From assembly GCF_023242475.1 (NCBI RefSeq), contig NZ_JALJFG010000001.1, forward strand, positions 248,001 to 312,000: a DNA stretch of 64,000 bases, given 5' to 3'. A program made the translations under genes and the position numbers. Position 1 is the first letter of the stretch, and each line of letters opens with the position of its first letter. Below, one piece after another: positions 44,044 through 53,500 of the stretch. This stretch comes from Pseudomonas sp. MWU15-20650. GTDB taxonomy: Bacteria; Pseudomonadota; Gammaproteobacteria; Pseudomonadales; Pseudomonadaceae. The notes under the pieces are model-generated. The model did not search any database. It saw only the letters and a list, made by a program, of their open reading frames with translations, and was not told where the DNA came from.

Positions 44044-44550
44044 TTACTGCTCCCCTGCAGGCTTAGGCGCGCTGGCAAGTGCCTGAAGCAGTGCCGGGTC
44101 CTTGATCGCCTTCATGATGATTTCTTCAGCGCCGGTCTTGCCGTCCATGTAGGTCAGCAGGTTGGCTAACTGAGTGCGGGCTTCGAGCAACTGGTTCAAC
44201 GAATCGACCTTGTGCGCCACGGCGGCCGGGCTGAAGTCGTCCATGCTTTCGAAGGTGATGTCCAGGCTCAGGTTGCCCTCGCCGGTCAGCTCGTTGGGTA
44301 CGTGGAACGCCACGCGCGGCTGCATGGCCTTGAGGCGTGAGTCGAAGTTATCGACATCGACTTCAAGGAACTTGCGGTCGGCCACGGGCGCCAAAGGCTC
44401 GGCAGGCTTGCCGGCGAGGTCGGCCATCACCCCCATCACGAAGGGCAGCTGGACCTTTTTCTCGGCGCCGTAGAGCTCGACGTCGTACTCGATCTGCACT
44501 CGAGGCGCACGGTTGCGCGCGATGAATTTCTGAGAACTTTGCTTCGCCAC
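44044..44550 (-). CDS. tssB: Type VI secretion sheath small subunit TssB (VipA)
   Basis: 168-residue sheath subunit starting MAKQSSQKFIARNRAPRVQI. KKVQLPFVMGVMADLAGKPA near residues 31-50 and PRVAFHVPNELTGEGNLSLD near 78-97 are conserved. The C-terminal helix (LLEARTQLANLLTYMDGKTG) supplies the TssC contact and part of the ClpV recognition region. It precedes tssC with almost no gap. Confidence 0.96.
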   Translation of the reverse strand: MAKQSSQKFIARNRAPRVQIEYDVELYGAEKKVQLPFVMGVMADLAGKPAEPLAPVADRKFLEVDVDNFDSRLKAMQPRVAFHVPNELTGEGNLSLDITFESMDDFSPAAVAHKVDSLNQLLEARTQLANLLTYMDGKTGAEEIIMKAIKDPALLQALASAPKPAGEQ

Positions 44551-44604
44551 GTTGCTGCTCCTGGTCGCTTGAGCGACGGTGTTGTTACTGCACGGTCCGG
44601 TGGC

Positions 44605-45627
44605 TTATTCGCTGTCCGGGCCGCGCAGGTTTTCAAATTGGGACATGCCGTCGGGAATCAGATTGCGCACGATGGCCGCGAAGTCGGCGTGCACCAGATT
44701 CTTCGCCCGGTTCAACAGCACCGGCAGCGGGCTCGAAGGCTCGTGCCGGGTGTAGTACGCAAGGATCTTGTCGAGGCTGCGCAGCACGTCATCGCGGGTC
44801 GCGATATCGCCGGTTGGGCGAGGTGCGGCGGGGGCAGCGGCGTAGTCAACCGAGGGGGCATTGTCTTCACTGACGGCCTCGGGTTCGCGGCTGCTGCTGT
44901 CGGTGCCTGGCACCGCTTGGTTGAGTATTTGCAGCGCCTGCTTGAGCGGTTGCTTCAAGGCGCTGAGGTCCACGCCTTGGGCGGAACCGACCTGATCGTT
45001 GACCTGTTGCTCAATGGCTTCGCACGCCGCACGTGCTGCGCTCAAGGCGTCACGGGTGGCTTGCAGGTGTTCGGGGTCGCTGTCGAGGAAGGCCGCGTTG
45101 AGCTGCTGGGCACCCAATTGTTCGTCGGCGAAACTCTGCAGGCCGCTGGCGTTGAGCGCGGCGCGCAGGCTCACGGGCCCAAAGGTGCGCGAGCGCGTGA
45201 GAATGCTTTCGCGCAGCAGACGAATGGTCGTGTCGCTGGTCAAGCCAGACAGGGCATTGATGCGCACGGTGGGGTCGTTATCATCGTCGGCATCCAGGCG
45301 CGGGTGCAGGTCGGCCCAGTATTCGCGCAGCAATGCGTTGATCAGCGCAAGGACTTCGGCCAGCCCGGCCACACCTTGGAGGGCGAGGGCGCTTTGCAGC
45401 AGGAAGTGAGTGATGCGCAAGTCTTTGCTGCGCGCCAACAAGTCGAGGCTCTGCTGCTGGATACCGCGCCACTCCGGCGGTTCAGCGGGCAGGATCGAGT
45501 CGCCCATGCTGCGCTCGGGCTGACCCTTGGCGGCACGCTCCAGGTGGAGAAAATCCGCGTCATACTCCATGTCTTCGCCACAGGGCGAAGTCGCGGAAAC
45601 GGCGGTGAGCAGCAACGGCACATCCAC
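44605..45627 (-). CDS. tssA: Type VI secretion protein TssA (short ImpA type)
   Basis: 340-residue protein with the ImpA N-terminal domain. SPCGEDMEYDADFLHLERAA near residue 13 and PEWRGIQQQSLDLLARSKDL near 50 are the family signature. The C-terminal part is short (SLDKILAYYTRHEPSSPLPV, NRAKNLVHADFAAIVRNLIP), as in TssA1-like proteins associated with the baseplate. The start is probably GTG at 45627 with GGGAG about ten bases upstream; an ATG at 45672 would add 15 residues but has no ribosome site. It is the first gene of the leftward T6SS operon. Confidence 0.9.
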   Translation of the reverse strand: MDVPLLLTAVSATSPCGEDMEYDADFLHLERAAKGQPERSMGDSILPAEPPEWRGIQQQSLDLLARSKDLRITHFLLQSALALQGVAGLAEVLALINALLREYWADLHPRLDADDDNDPTVRINALSGLTSDTTIRLLRESILTRSRTFGPVSLRAALNASGLQSFADEQLGAQQLNAAFLDSDPEHLQATRDALSAARAACEAIEQQVNDQVGSAQGVDLSALKQPLKQALQILNQAVPGTDSSSREPEAVSEDNAPSVDYAAAPAAPRPTGDIATRDDVLRSLDKILAYYTRHEPSSPLPVLLNRAKNLVHADFAAIVRNLIPDGMSQFENLRGPDSE

Positions 45628-46019
45628 TGAAATTGATCTCCCTATCAGCCCGTTAGATGGCGGGCAATGCATGCATTAGTTGCGCGATGAACTTTGCATG
45701 TTTTCTTGGTCACATATCCAGAGTGCCACTACGGTGCCACTACTGATGTTCAAGAAGTTGTGCATTTTTGGTGTAGTACTTATGCCTTGTCAAGGTAAGC
45801 TATTCGGCCTCTGTGACAGATGTGCGGTGTTTAACAACCTGTGCGACTGATGGGTCGGACGACGTACCCAGACAGGATTTTTGTCATGGAAGCCAGCTAA
45901 GATCAGCGATCATGCTGATAAAAGCAGATTTTTCGGCCGTTCGCACGGCTTGGCGGGAATCGCTTGGGAAGCCTGATCCCTTGGGTGGACCGCGCGCGAT
46001 GTATCAGCAAGGAGGCAAG
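45628..46019. other. Divergent T6SS control region between tssA and tagH
   Basis: About 390 bases separate the two T6SS operons. GTGCCACTAC is tandemly repeated at 45723-45732 and 45734-45743. On the minus strand this gives GG-N10-GC spacing (TGGCAC then TGGCA), which resembles a sigma-54 -24/-12 element pointing toward tssA. On the plus strand, GACA-GGATTTT-TGTC (45871-45885) is a small hairpin with GGA in its loop. Further GGA words at 45857, 45888 and the tagH ribosome site (46011) recall RsmA/CsrA targets. An alternative upstream ATG for tagH exists but lacks a ribosome site. Confidence 0.4.
45723..45743 (-). promoter_or_regulatory. Tandem GTGCCACTAC repeat, possible sigma-54 promoter of tssA
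   Basis: On the minus strand, TGGCAC-CGTAG-TGGCA has GG and GC separated by ten bases, with one mismatch to the usual TTGCA at -12. The predicted start would lie near 45714, leaving a leader of about 85 bases before tssA. Equally, it could be a plain direct repeat serving as a regulator site. Confidence 0.3.
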
Positions 46020-47345
46020 ATGTCGCTGTGTTTGACTATCACTAGTTATCACAAAATCACCCCTGGGCAATGCTCCGAAAAGTCCATGGACCAGGGCGTG
46101 ATGGCTATTGGCCGCAATTCGGATAACGATTGGGTATTGCCTGACCCTGAACGCCTCGTCTCCTCCCAGCATTGCGTTATTCAATACAAAGACGGTCGTT
46201 ACTATTTGACCGACAACAGCACCAACGGTGTGGAGTTGGTTAACGCCGGTATCCGTTTGCGCAGAGGTAATAGCGAGCCCCTGCAGGATGGCGAGCTGAT
46301 TCGTATCGGCGATTACGAAATCCAGGCGCGTATCGACTTCAATGTGCAGGCCGTCGACAGCCAGCCGTTTGCCGGTGACTCGCCGAACAGTTTCGAAGCG
46401 CTGATGGGCGCCGTGGCGAGCACGCCCGCGCCCACGCCGATGATCGCGCCGCAGTTCCACGGCGCCTCATCGATGGAGACCCTGCCGGATCTGTTCGACT
46501 TCCTCAGCCCCACCGCCGTTCCGCCGCCGACTGTGGCTGATCATGTGCCGTGTGAACAACACGATTTCCGTCCGCCGACTCCGGTTGCCGTACCGGTGGT
46601 CGAGAAGCCGGTGGCGCAAGGTTCGGTGATTCCCGAAGATTGGGACCTGTTTGCCGACACGCCAGCACCCGTCGTCAGCGTTGCACCACCGCCTGCACCG
46701 GTGATCGCGCCACCGCCTGTGGTCGAGCCCGCGCGCCCTGTGGCCGACAGCGAACCCTCACCCGACCTCTTGCAAGCGTTCCTGCGCGGTGCGGGCCTTG
46801 ACCAGTTGCGTCTCGATAAAGCCGACGCCAGCGCCCAGATGGAAAGTATCGGCCGCAGCTACCGGCTGATGGTCGAGGGCCTGATCGACGTATTGCGTGC
46901 CCGAGCCAGCCTCAAGGGCGAGTTCCGTATGCAGCAGACGATGATCCGGCCGGCCGAAAACAATCCATTGAAATTCGCCCCGAATGCCGATGAAGCGTTA
47001 CTGCTGCTGCTTCGCCACGGCAACCTGGCGTTCATGGCGCCGGATGTGGCCGTGCGTGACAGTTTTGACGACCTGCGCGCCCACCAACTCGCGGTGATGG
47101 CGGGCGTGGAAGCGGCGATCAAGCACTTGCTCTCGCGCTTTGAGCCGGCGCAGTTGGAAGAACGCATGGGCAAGCCCGGCGGGCTGTCCAGTCTGTTCAA
47201 CGGCTCCCGCCAGGCGCAGTACTGGCAGCAGTTCACCGAGCTTTACAGCAATATTTCCCGTGAGGCCCAGGACGATTTCCAGGACTTGTTTGGCCGAGAG
47301 TTCAGCCGGGCCTACGAAGAACACAGCGCACGACAGCGTCGCTAA
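46020..47345 (+). CDS. tagH: Type VI secretion FHA-domain protein TagH/Fha
   Basis: 441-residue protein. The N-terminal FHA domain (about residues 25-100: GRNSDNDWVLPDPERLVSSQHC begins it, then STNGVELVNAG) binds phosphothreonine. A Pro/Ala-rich linker follows, about residues 110-245. The C-terminal TagH domain contains FMAPDVAVRDSFDDLRAHQL and GREFSRAYEEHSARQRR. In the HSI-I class PpkA phosphorylates the FHA protein to trigger apparatus assembly and PppA reverses this; both genes are downstream. The ATG at 46020 has an ideal AAGGAGG. It heads the rightward operon. Confidence 0.92.
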   Translation: MSLCLTITSYHKITPGQCSEKSMDQGVMAIGRNSDNDWVLPDPERLVSSQHCVIQYKDGRYYLTDNSTNGVELVNAGIRLRRGNSEPLQDGELIRIGDYEIQARIDFNVQAVDSQPFAGDSPNSFEALMGAVASTPAPTPMIAPQFHGASSMETLPDLFDFLSPTAVPPPTVADHVPCEQHDFRPPTPVAVPVVEKPVAQGSVIPEDWDLFADTPAPVVSVAPPPAPVIAPPPVVEPARPVADSEPSPDLLQAFLRGAGLDQLRLDKADASAQMESIGRSYRLMVEGLIDVLRARASLKGEFRMQQTMIRPAENNPLKFAPNADEALLLLLRHGNLAFMAPDVAVRDSFDDLRAHQLAVMAGVEAAIKHLLSRFEPAQLEERMGKPGGLSSLFNGSRQAQYWQQFTELYSNISREAQDDFQDLFGREFSRAYEEHSARQRR

Positions 47346-47396
47346 ACCGCAACACATGGATCAACGGATAGCTAAGTACGTCATTGAGGACGCAGG

Positions 47397-47906
47397 ATGA
47401 TTCCCAGGTTTTTACTCGTAGCCGCCACCGCGCTGCTACTGACGGCGTGTGCCAAGGACACGGTCAAGCCCCCAGCGGTTGCCGAAGCTGAAGCGGATAC
47501 CGCCGCTGTCGAGTTGCACTTCCACGCGATCGCCGGGCTTAACCCCGGTGCCAATGGCCAGCCAGCCCCGGTGCGGGTACGGATTTTCGAGCTGAAAAAC
47601 GCCGCCACCTTTGCACGTTCCGACTACTTCGCATTGGCTGATCGCGCGCAATCCACACTCGGCCTGGACCTGCTGGACCAGGACGAAGTGGTGGTCCAGC
47701 CCGGCCAGCAGTTGAGCATTCAACGCGACCTCGACCCGTCCACGCGCCAGATCGGCTTGCTGGTGGGCTATCGCGAGTTGGATCGCGCGCAGTGGCGCAC
47801 CGTCATCAACGTGCCGCCACGCCAATACAGCGAATACCAGATCAGCCTCGATGTCCGTGCCGTACGCGCCGACGCCGTGGTCACCCCATCCAGCCCTGCC
47901 CAATAA
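47397..47906 (+). CDS. tssJ: Type VI secretion outer-membrane lipoprotein TssJ
   Basis: 169-residue lipoprotein. The signal MIPRFLLVAATALLLTAC ends in a clear lipobox, LTAC, with C18 as the acylated residue. Alanine at +2 does not retain it in the inner membrane, so sorting to the outer membrane is expected. The transthyretin-like fold shows VELHFHAIAGLNPGANGQPA and PVRVRIFELKNAATF. TssJ anchors TssM at the outer membrane. It starts 51 bases after tagH. Confidence 0.95.
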   Translation: MIPRFLLVAATALLLTACAKDTVKPPAVAEAEADTAAVELHFHAIAGLNPGANGQPAPVRVRIFELKNAATFARSDYFALADRAQSTLGLDLLDQDEVVVQPGQQLSIQRDLDPSTRQIGLLVGYRELDRAQWRTVINVPPRQYSEYQISLDVRAVRADAVVTPSSPAQ

Positions 47907-47924
47907 CAAGCAATCGGAGCCCCC

Positions 47925-49259
47925 ATGTCCTGGAACAATCGTGTGGTCTGGTCGGAAGGCATGTTCATCGGAACGCAGCACTTCCAGCAGCATGACCGTT
48001 ACCTGGAAAACCTGATCGACGCCCGCAGCCGTCCGCTGTCTGCAGGCGCCTGGGGCTTTTCCGAGTTGCTGATCGACCAGGGCCTGCTGGCCCAGGGCAA
48101 GCTGGCTATCGTGTCGGCGCGCGGCCTGTTGCCCGACGGTACGCCGTTCAATATCCCCCAGGACGACTTGGCACCGAGCCCGCTGAATATCGACGACCAC
48201 CTGCGCGACGGCCTGGTGTACCTGGCCTTGCCGCTCAAGCGTGCGGGCGCCCGCGACACCGTCGATGAGGGCCAAGCCCTGGAAGCCGCGCGCTATGTGA
48301 GCCAGGTGCGTGAAGTGCGTGATGACAACGCGCCCTTCGAAAACCGCGCGCCGGTGGCGCTGGGTTCGCGGGCATTGCGCTTGCTGACGGCGCAGGATGG
48401 CATCAGCGATTACGCCGCCATCGGCTTGGTGCGCATCAAGGAAAAGCGCGCCGACCGCGCGCTGGTGCTCGACGACACGTATATCCCGCCGGTGCTGGAC
48501 GTGGCCGCGAGCAAACCGCTGACCGCCTTTCGCAGTGAATTGCTGGGCCTGCTGCACCAGCGCGGCGAAGCCCTGGCCGGGCGTGTGGTGGCGTCGGGCG
48601 CCGGTGGCGCTTCGGAAATTGCCGACTTCATGCTGTTGCAACTGGTCAACCGCGCCCAGCCGTTGATCCAGCACCTCAGCCAGTTGAGCCCGTTGCACCC
48701 AGAGCGGTTCTTCAGTGAGCTGGTCAGCCTGGCCGGTGAGTTTTCCACCTTCTCAACGTCCGGTCGTCGCCCTCAGGAATACCCGCAGTACCAGCACGAC
48801 GATCTGGCCTTGAGCTTCGCCCCGGTGATGGCGGCGCTGCGTGAAGCGTTGTCGATGTTGATCGACAGCAAGGCCACGCCGATCCCGATTGTGGAGAAAG
48901 CCTACGGCATCCACGTCGCCATGCTGGCCGACAAAACCTTGCTTGAGAGCGCCAGTTTCATCCTCGTGGTCCGTGCCGATGTGCCTGGCGAAACCCTGCG
49001 CGCACGCTTCGGCCAGCAGAGCAAAGTCGGTTCGGTGGAGCACATCCGCGACATGGTCAACCTGCAACTGCCAGGTATCGGCCTGCTGCCGTTGCCGGTG
49101 GCGCCCCGCCAGATTCCGTACCACGCCGGCAGTACCTATTACGAGTTGGACCGGGGCAGCGAGCACTGGCAGCAACTGAATAACTCCGGCGGTTTTGCCT
49201 TCCACATTGCCGGGCAGTTCCCGGGCTTGAACCTGGCCTTCTGGGCGATCCGAGGATAA
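47925..49259 (+). CDS. tssK: Type VI secretion baseplate protein TssK
   Basis: 444-residue trimeric adaptor between the baseplate wedge and the TssJLM membrane complex. The family start MSWNNRVVWSEGMFIGTQHF and QQHDRYLENLIDARSRPLSA are diagnostic. The shoulder and head domains follow, with EIADFMLLQLVNRAQPLIQH near residue 228 and LPLPVAPRQIPYHAGSTYYE near 385. The length is normal. It is 18 bases downstream of tssJ. Confidence 0.97.
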   Translation: MSWNNRVVWSEGMFIGTQHFQQHDRYLENLIDARSRPLSAGAWGFSELLIDQGLLAQGKLAIVSARGLLPDGTPFNIPQDDLAPSPLNIDDHLRDGLVYLALPLKRAGARDTVDEGQALEAARYVSQVREVRDDNAPFENRAPVALGSRALRLLTAQDGISDYAAIGLVRIKEKRADRALVLDDTYIPPVLDVAASKPLTAFRSELLGLLHQRGEALAGRVVASGAGGASEIADFMLLQLVNRAQPLIQHLSQLSPLHPERFFSELVSLAGEFSTFSTSGRRPQEYPQYQHDDLALSFAPVMAALREALSMLIDSKATPIPIVEKAYGIHVAMLADKTLLESASFILVVRADVPGETLRARFGQQSKVGSVEHIRDMVNLQLPGIGLLPLPVAPRQIPYHAGSTYYELDRGSEHWQQLNNSGGFAFHIAGQFPGLNLAFWAIRG

Positions 49260-49265
49260 TCCGCG

Positions 49266-50555
49266 ATGCATCCCAATGATGATGACCGCACTCAGTTCAT
49301 GCCGCGCCCGGGTGGCCGCGCCCCGGAACCCGTGCGGGCAACACCGGCACCGCTGTCGATGCCGGCAGCGCCGATCCTCACCGGCAAGAGCCAGGGCCTG
49401 AACCCACTGGAAAGCGCTGCCGGCCCGTTGCTGGCGTTGCTGACACGCCTGCGCAACACCATCGCCCACCCGGCGCCGGCCAGCCTGCGTGCGCAGTTGC
49501 TGGCCTACTTGCGCCAGTTCGAAGAGCGCGCCGAAGCCGCCGGTGTGGCACGCAACGAAGTGCTGCTGGCACGCTATGCGCTGTGCACGGCCCTTGATGA
49601 AGCGGTGCTCAGTACGCCGTGGGGTAGCACCAGCGACTGGGGCAAGCAGAGCCTGTTGATCACCGTGCACAACGAAGCCTGGGGCGGCGAAAAGGTCTTC
49701 CAATTGCTCGACCATTGCCTGCAAAGCCCACGGGAACGCCTGTACCTGCTGGAGCTGTTGTACCTGTGCATGTGCCTGGGTTTCGAAGGCCGTTACCGCG
49801 TGATGAACGACGGGCGCAGCCAGTTGGAAGCGTTGCGCGAGCGTACTGCCGCAGCCATCCGCAGTGCCCGTGGCGAACACGAGCGCGAGCTGTCGCCGCA
49901 CTGGCGCGGCGTGACGGTGGCGCGTGATCGCCTGGCGCAGTTCATGCCGCCGTGGATCGCGGTGGCCATCGGCCTGGCGCTGCTGCTGGCGTTGCTGTTT
50001 GGTTTACGCCTGAAACTGGCCTCGGATGCCGAACCGGTGTTCAAGAATATCCACGCCTTGGGCGAGATCCCGGTGCAGGCCATCGACCGCCCCGTGGTGC
50101 AGCCCAAAGTGGTCGAGCGCCCACGCCTGGCGGGCTTCCTGGCGGAAGACATCAAGGCCGGTCGCGTGGCAGTGGAGGATAAGGTCGACCGCTCCGTGGT
50201 GACGATCCGCGGCGATGAACTGTTCGCCTCCGCCAGCTCCAGCATTGTCGATGACTACCAGCCGTTGATGCTGCGCATTGCCGACGCTATCCGCAAGGTC
50301 AAGGGCCAGGTGCGTGTCACCGGCCACAGTGACAACCGCCCGATTGCCACCCTGCGCTTCCCATCGAACTGGGCGTTGTCCGAGGCGCGAGCCAAGTCGG
50401 TACTGGAAATCCTGGCGGCCAAGACCGGCCAGGCAGATCGCTTCAGCGCTGAAGGCAGGAGCGACACCGAGCCGGTGGCGACCAACGCCACCGCCGAAGG
50501 CCGTGCCCGCAACCGTCGGGTTGAAATCACCGTATTGGCGGAGGGCGTCGAGTGA
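49266..50555 (+). CDS. tssL: Type VI secretion protein TssL with C-terminal OmpA domain
   Basis: 429-residue inner-membrane protein of the DotU/IcmH family. The cytoplasmic DotU domain covers about residues 35-205 (NPLESAAGPLLALLTRLRNT, RYALCTALDEAVLSTPWG, LYLLELLYLCMCLGFEGRYR). One membrane helix follows (WIAVAIGLALLLALLFGLRL, about 230-249). The periplasmic C-terminus is an OmpA-like peptidoglycan-binding domain with VTGHSDNRPIATLRFPSNWA near 355-375. This extended form anchors the complex to murein directly. It overlaps tssM by four bases (GTGA). Confidence 0.96.
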   Translation: MHPNDDDRTQFMPRPGGRAPEPVRATPAPLSMPAAPILTGKSQGLNPLESAAGPLLALLTRLRNTIAHPAPASLRAQLLAYLRQFEERAEAAGVARNEVLLARYALCTALDEAVLSTPWGSTSDWGKQSLLITVHNEAWGGEKVFQLLDHCLQSPRERLYLLELLYLCMCLGFEGRYRVMNDGRSQLEALRERTAAAIRSARGEHERELSPHWRGVTVARDRLAQFMPPWIAVAIGLALLLALLFGLRLKLASDAEPVFKNIHALGEIPVQAIDRPVVQPKVVERPRLAGFLAEDIKAGRVAVEDKVDRSVVTIRGDELFASASSSIVDDYQPLMLRIADAIRKVKGQVRVTGHSDNRPIATLRFPSNWALSEARAKSVLEILAAKTGQADRFSAEGRSDTEPVATNATAEGRARNRRVEITVLAEGVE

Positions 50556-53500
50556 AGGCGTTTTTCAGTTTCATGATTCGCTGGGTGATCCCCGTGTTGG
50601 GCCTGATCGCTTTGAGCCTGATCATCTGGTTTGTCGGGCCGTTGCTCGATGTATTGGTGCCTGAAGGGCGCCGCTGGGCCTTGATCATCCTGATCTTTGC
50701 GGTGTGGATCGCTTACCGTGTGTTCCGCATTATCCAGGCGCGTCGGCAGGCCGCCGAAGTGATGCGCAGCCTGGCGGCGGAAACCCCGGTCGACCCCAAC
50801 AGCGTGGCCACGGCCGAAGAGCTGTCGACCCTGCGCCAGCGCATGGATGAAGCCTTGACGCTGTTGAAAAAGGCCAAGCTGGGTGGCGATGAGCGCCGCA
50901 ACCTCTACGAGTTGCCGTGGTATGTGATCATCGGCCCACCGGGTTCGGGCAAGACCACCGCGCTGGTCAATTCCGGCCTGCATTTTCCGCTGGCCGCCCA
51001 ATTGGGCGCTGGAGCGGTGAGGGGCGTCGGCGGTACGCGCAATTGCGACTGGTGGTTTACCGATCAAGCCGTCTTGCTCGACACCGCCGGCCGCTATACC
51101 ACCCAGGACAGCAACTCCACGGTGGATAAAGCAGCGTGGCTGGGCTTTCTCGACCTGCTGAAAAAGCAGCGCTCGCGCCGCCCGATCGATGGCGCGTTTA
51201 TCGCCATCAGCCTGTCGGATCTGCTATTGGGCAGTGACGAGGAGCGTGCGGCTCATGCGGCGGCGATCCGCCTGCGCATCCAGGAGCTGTACACCCAGTT
51301 GGGTGTGCGTTTCCCGATCTACCTGATGCTGACCAAGCTCGACCTGGTGCCGGGCTTCATGGAATTTTTCGACAACCTGAGCAAGGAAGAGCGCGCCCAA
51401 GTGTGGGGCATGACCTTTGCCCTGGACGATGGCAAGCACAGCGACAGTCCGTTGGCGCACCTGCAAAGTGAATTCGCGGGCCTGGAGCAGCGCCTCAATG
51501 AGCGTTTGGTCGAGCGTCTGCAGCAGGAGCGTGACCCGGCACGGCGTGACCTGATCTACGGTTTCCCACAGCAGTTCGGGGCACTGAAGGATTGCCTGCA
51601 AAGCTTCCTTGAGGGCGTATTCAAGCCCAATGCCTTTGAAGAGCGCGTGTTGCTGCGTGGGGTGTACTTCACCAGCGGCACCCAGGAAGGCAGCCCGATT
51701 GATCGCTTGATCGGTGCCATGGCCCAGAGCATGAACCTGGACCGTCAGCAGTTGGCGCGCCAGAGCGGCACCGGGCGCAGTTACTTCATCGAGAAGCTGT
51801 TCAGCGCCGTGGCGTTTGCCGAGCGTGGCCTGGTCGGTGTGAACCCCAAGGTCGAGCGCCGCCGCAAGTGGATCGCGCGGGGTGTACTGGCGGCGACCGT
51901 GGCGCTGGTGGTGGTGGTCAGCAGCCTGTGGTGGGTGAGTTACCGTGCCAACCAGGCGTACATCGCCCAGGTCGATCAGAAGGTCGCGCCTCTGGGCCAG
52001 GCCGTGCAGAACCTCAGCCCGGCGCAGCGCGAAGTCCTTGCGGTGCTGCCGTTGCTCAATGCCGTCAAGCACCTGGCGGGTGATTCGCCCAGTTGGTCCG
52101 AAGGGCTGGGCTTGTATCAGGGCGATATGCTTGAGGCCGAGTCCGCCAGTGTCTACCGCAAGCTGTTGATCGCCGTCTTCGCGCCACGTTTGGTGACGCG
52201 TATCGAAGAGCAACTGCATGGCGGCGGCAACTCCGACTTCCTCTACGAGGGCCTCAAGGCGTACCTGATGCTCGCCGACACCGAGCATTACGACCCCGAC
52301 TTCATCAAAGCCTGGATCGCCCTGGACTGGGACCGCAACCTGCCGCGCGACCTGCCGGCCGATCGACGCGAGGCGTTGGCCGGCCACTTGCAGGCATTGT
52401 TCGAGCGTCATCCGCCGAGTGCGCGCCTTGACCCACGGCTGATCGACGACCTGCGTCGCCAACTGCAGCAATTGCCGGTGGCGCAGCGCGTCTACGACCG
52501 GGTCAAGCGCCAGAAGCTGCCCGAAGGCATCCCGGACTTTCGCCTCAATGAAGCGGCCGGCCGTGACGCAGCGCTGGTGTTCAGCCGCAAAAGCGGCAAG
52601 CCATTGGGTGACCCACTGAGTGGCTTCTTCACGGCCAAGGGCTACCGCCAGGCGTTCCTGCTGAGCAGTCTGAACCAGACCGGCACCCTCGCCGAAGAGC
52701 AATGGGTGCTGGGGCGTGAGCAGGCGGATCAACAAAACGTGGTGAGCCTGGCCGCGGATGTGCGCCGTTTGTACTTCCAGGACTATCAGCGTCAGTGGGA
52801 TGCCTTGCTCGCAGACATCGACTTTGTCCCGATCACCAGTGTGGCCCAGGCGGCGGACGTGCTGCGGGTGATTTCCGGCCCCACTTCGCCGCTGAAAAAA
52901 TTGCTGGTGGCGGTGGCCAAGGAAACTGACCTGCAAGCCGAAGAGCGCCAATTGGCCGCTAAAGGCGTGCCGGTGGAAGGGGGCGTCGACAAACTCAAGG
53001 AGCGCCTCGGTAGCTTGTTGGGCCAGGAGCAAGCGTCGACGACTACCTCCGTGGCGGCGGATGATCCGGTGACCGCGCACTTTGCCGAACTCAATAGCAT
53101 CGTCAGCAAAAATGAAGGGGAACCGGCGGCCATCGACGGCCTGCTGGCGGACATGAACGCGCTGTATGTGCAAGTCAGCGCCATGGTTGGCGCCAGTGGC
53201 GACGCCTTGCTCGGCGAGGCCAAGAACCAGGCGGCGGCTGCGGCCACACGGGTCAGCCTGAATGCCGAGCGCCAGCCGCCGTTGGTGCAGGGCATGGTCA
53301 AGTCGGTGGTCAATTCCACCACCAACAGCATGATGGGCGGGGTGCGTAACCAGCTGAATGCGGCCTGGGTCAGTGAAGTGGTCAATGTCTATCGTCAGTC
53401 ACTGGCGGGGCGTTACCCGATGTCGCCAGGCAGTGCCCGCGACGCGACCCTGGATGACTTCGGCCAGTTCTTCGGTGTCGGCGGGGTGATGGATAACTAC

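Noticed and set aside
45813..46019. Upstream extension of tagH by 69 codons
   Set aside because: The added sequence has no FHA-family similarity. The ATG at 46020 has an ideal AAGGAGG, and the FHA domain begins soon after it.
51224..53173. 649-codon open frame opposite tssM
   Set aside because: Shadow of tssM. No start signal, no recognisable motif, and composition typical of reversed GC-rich codons.
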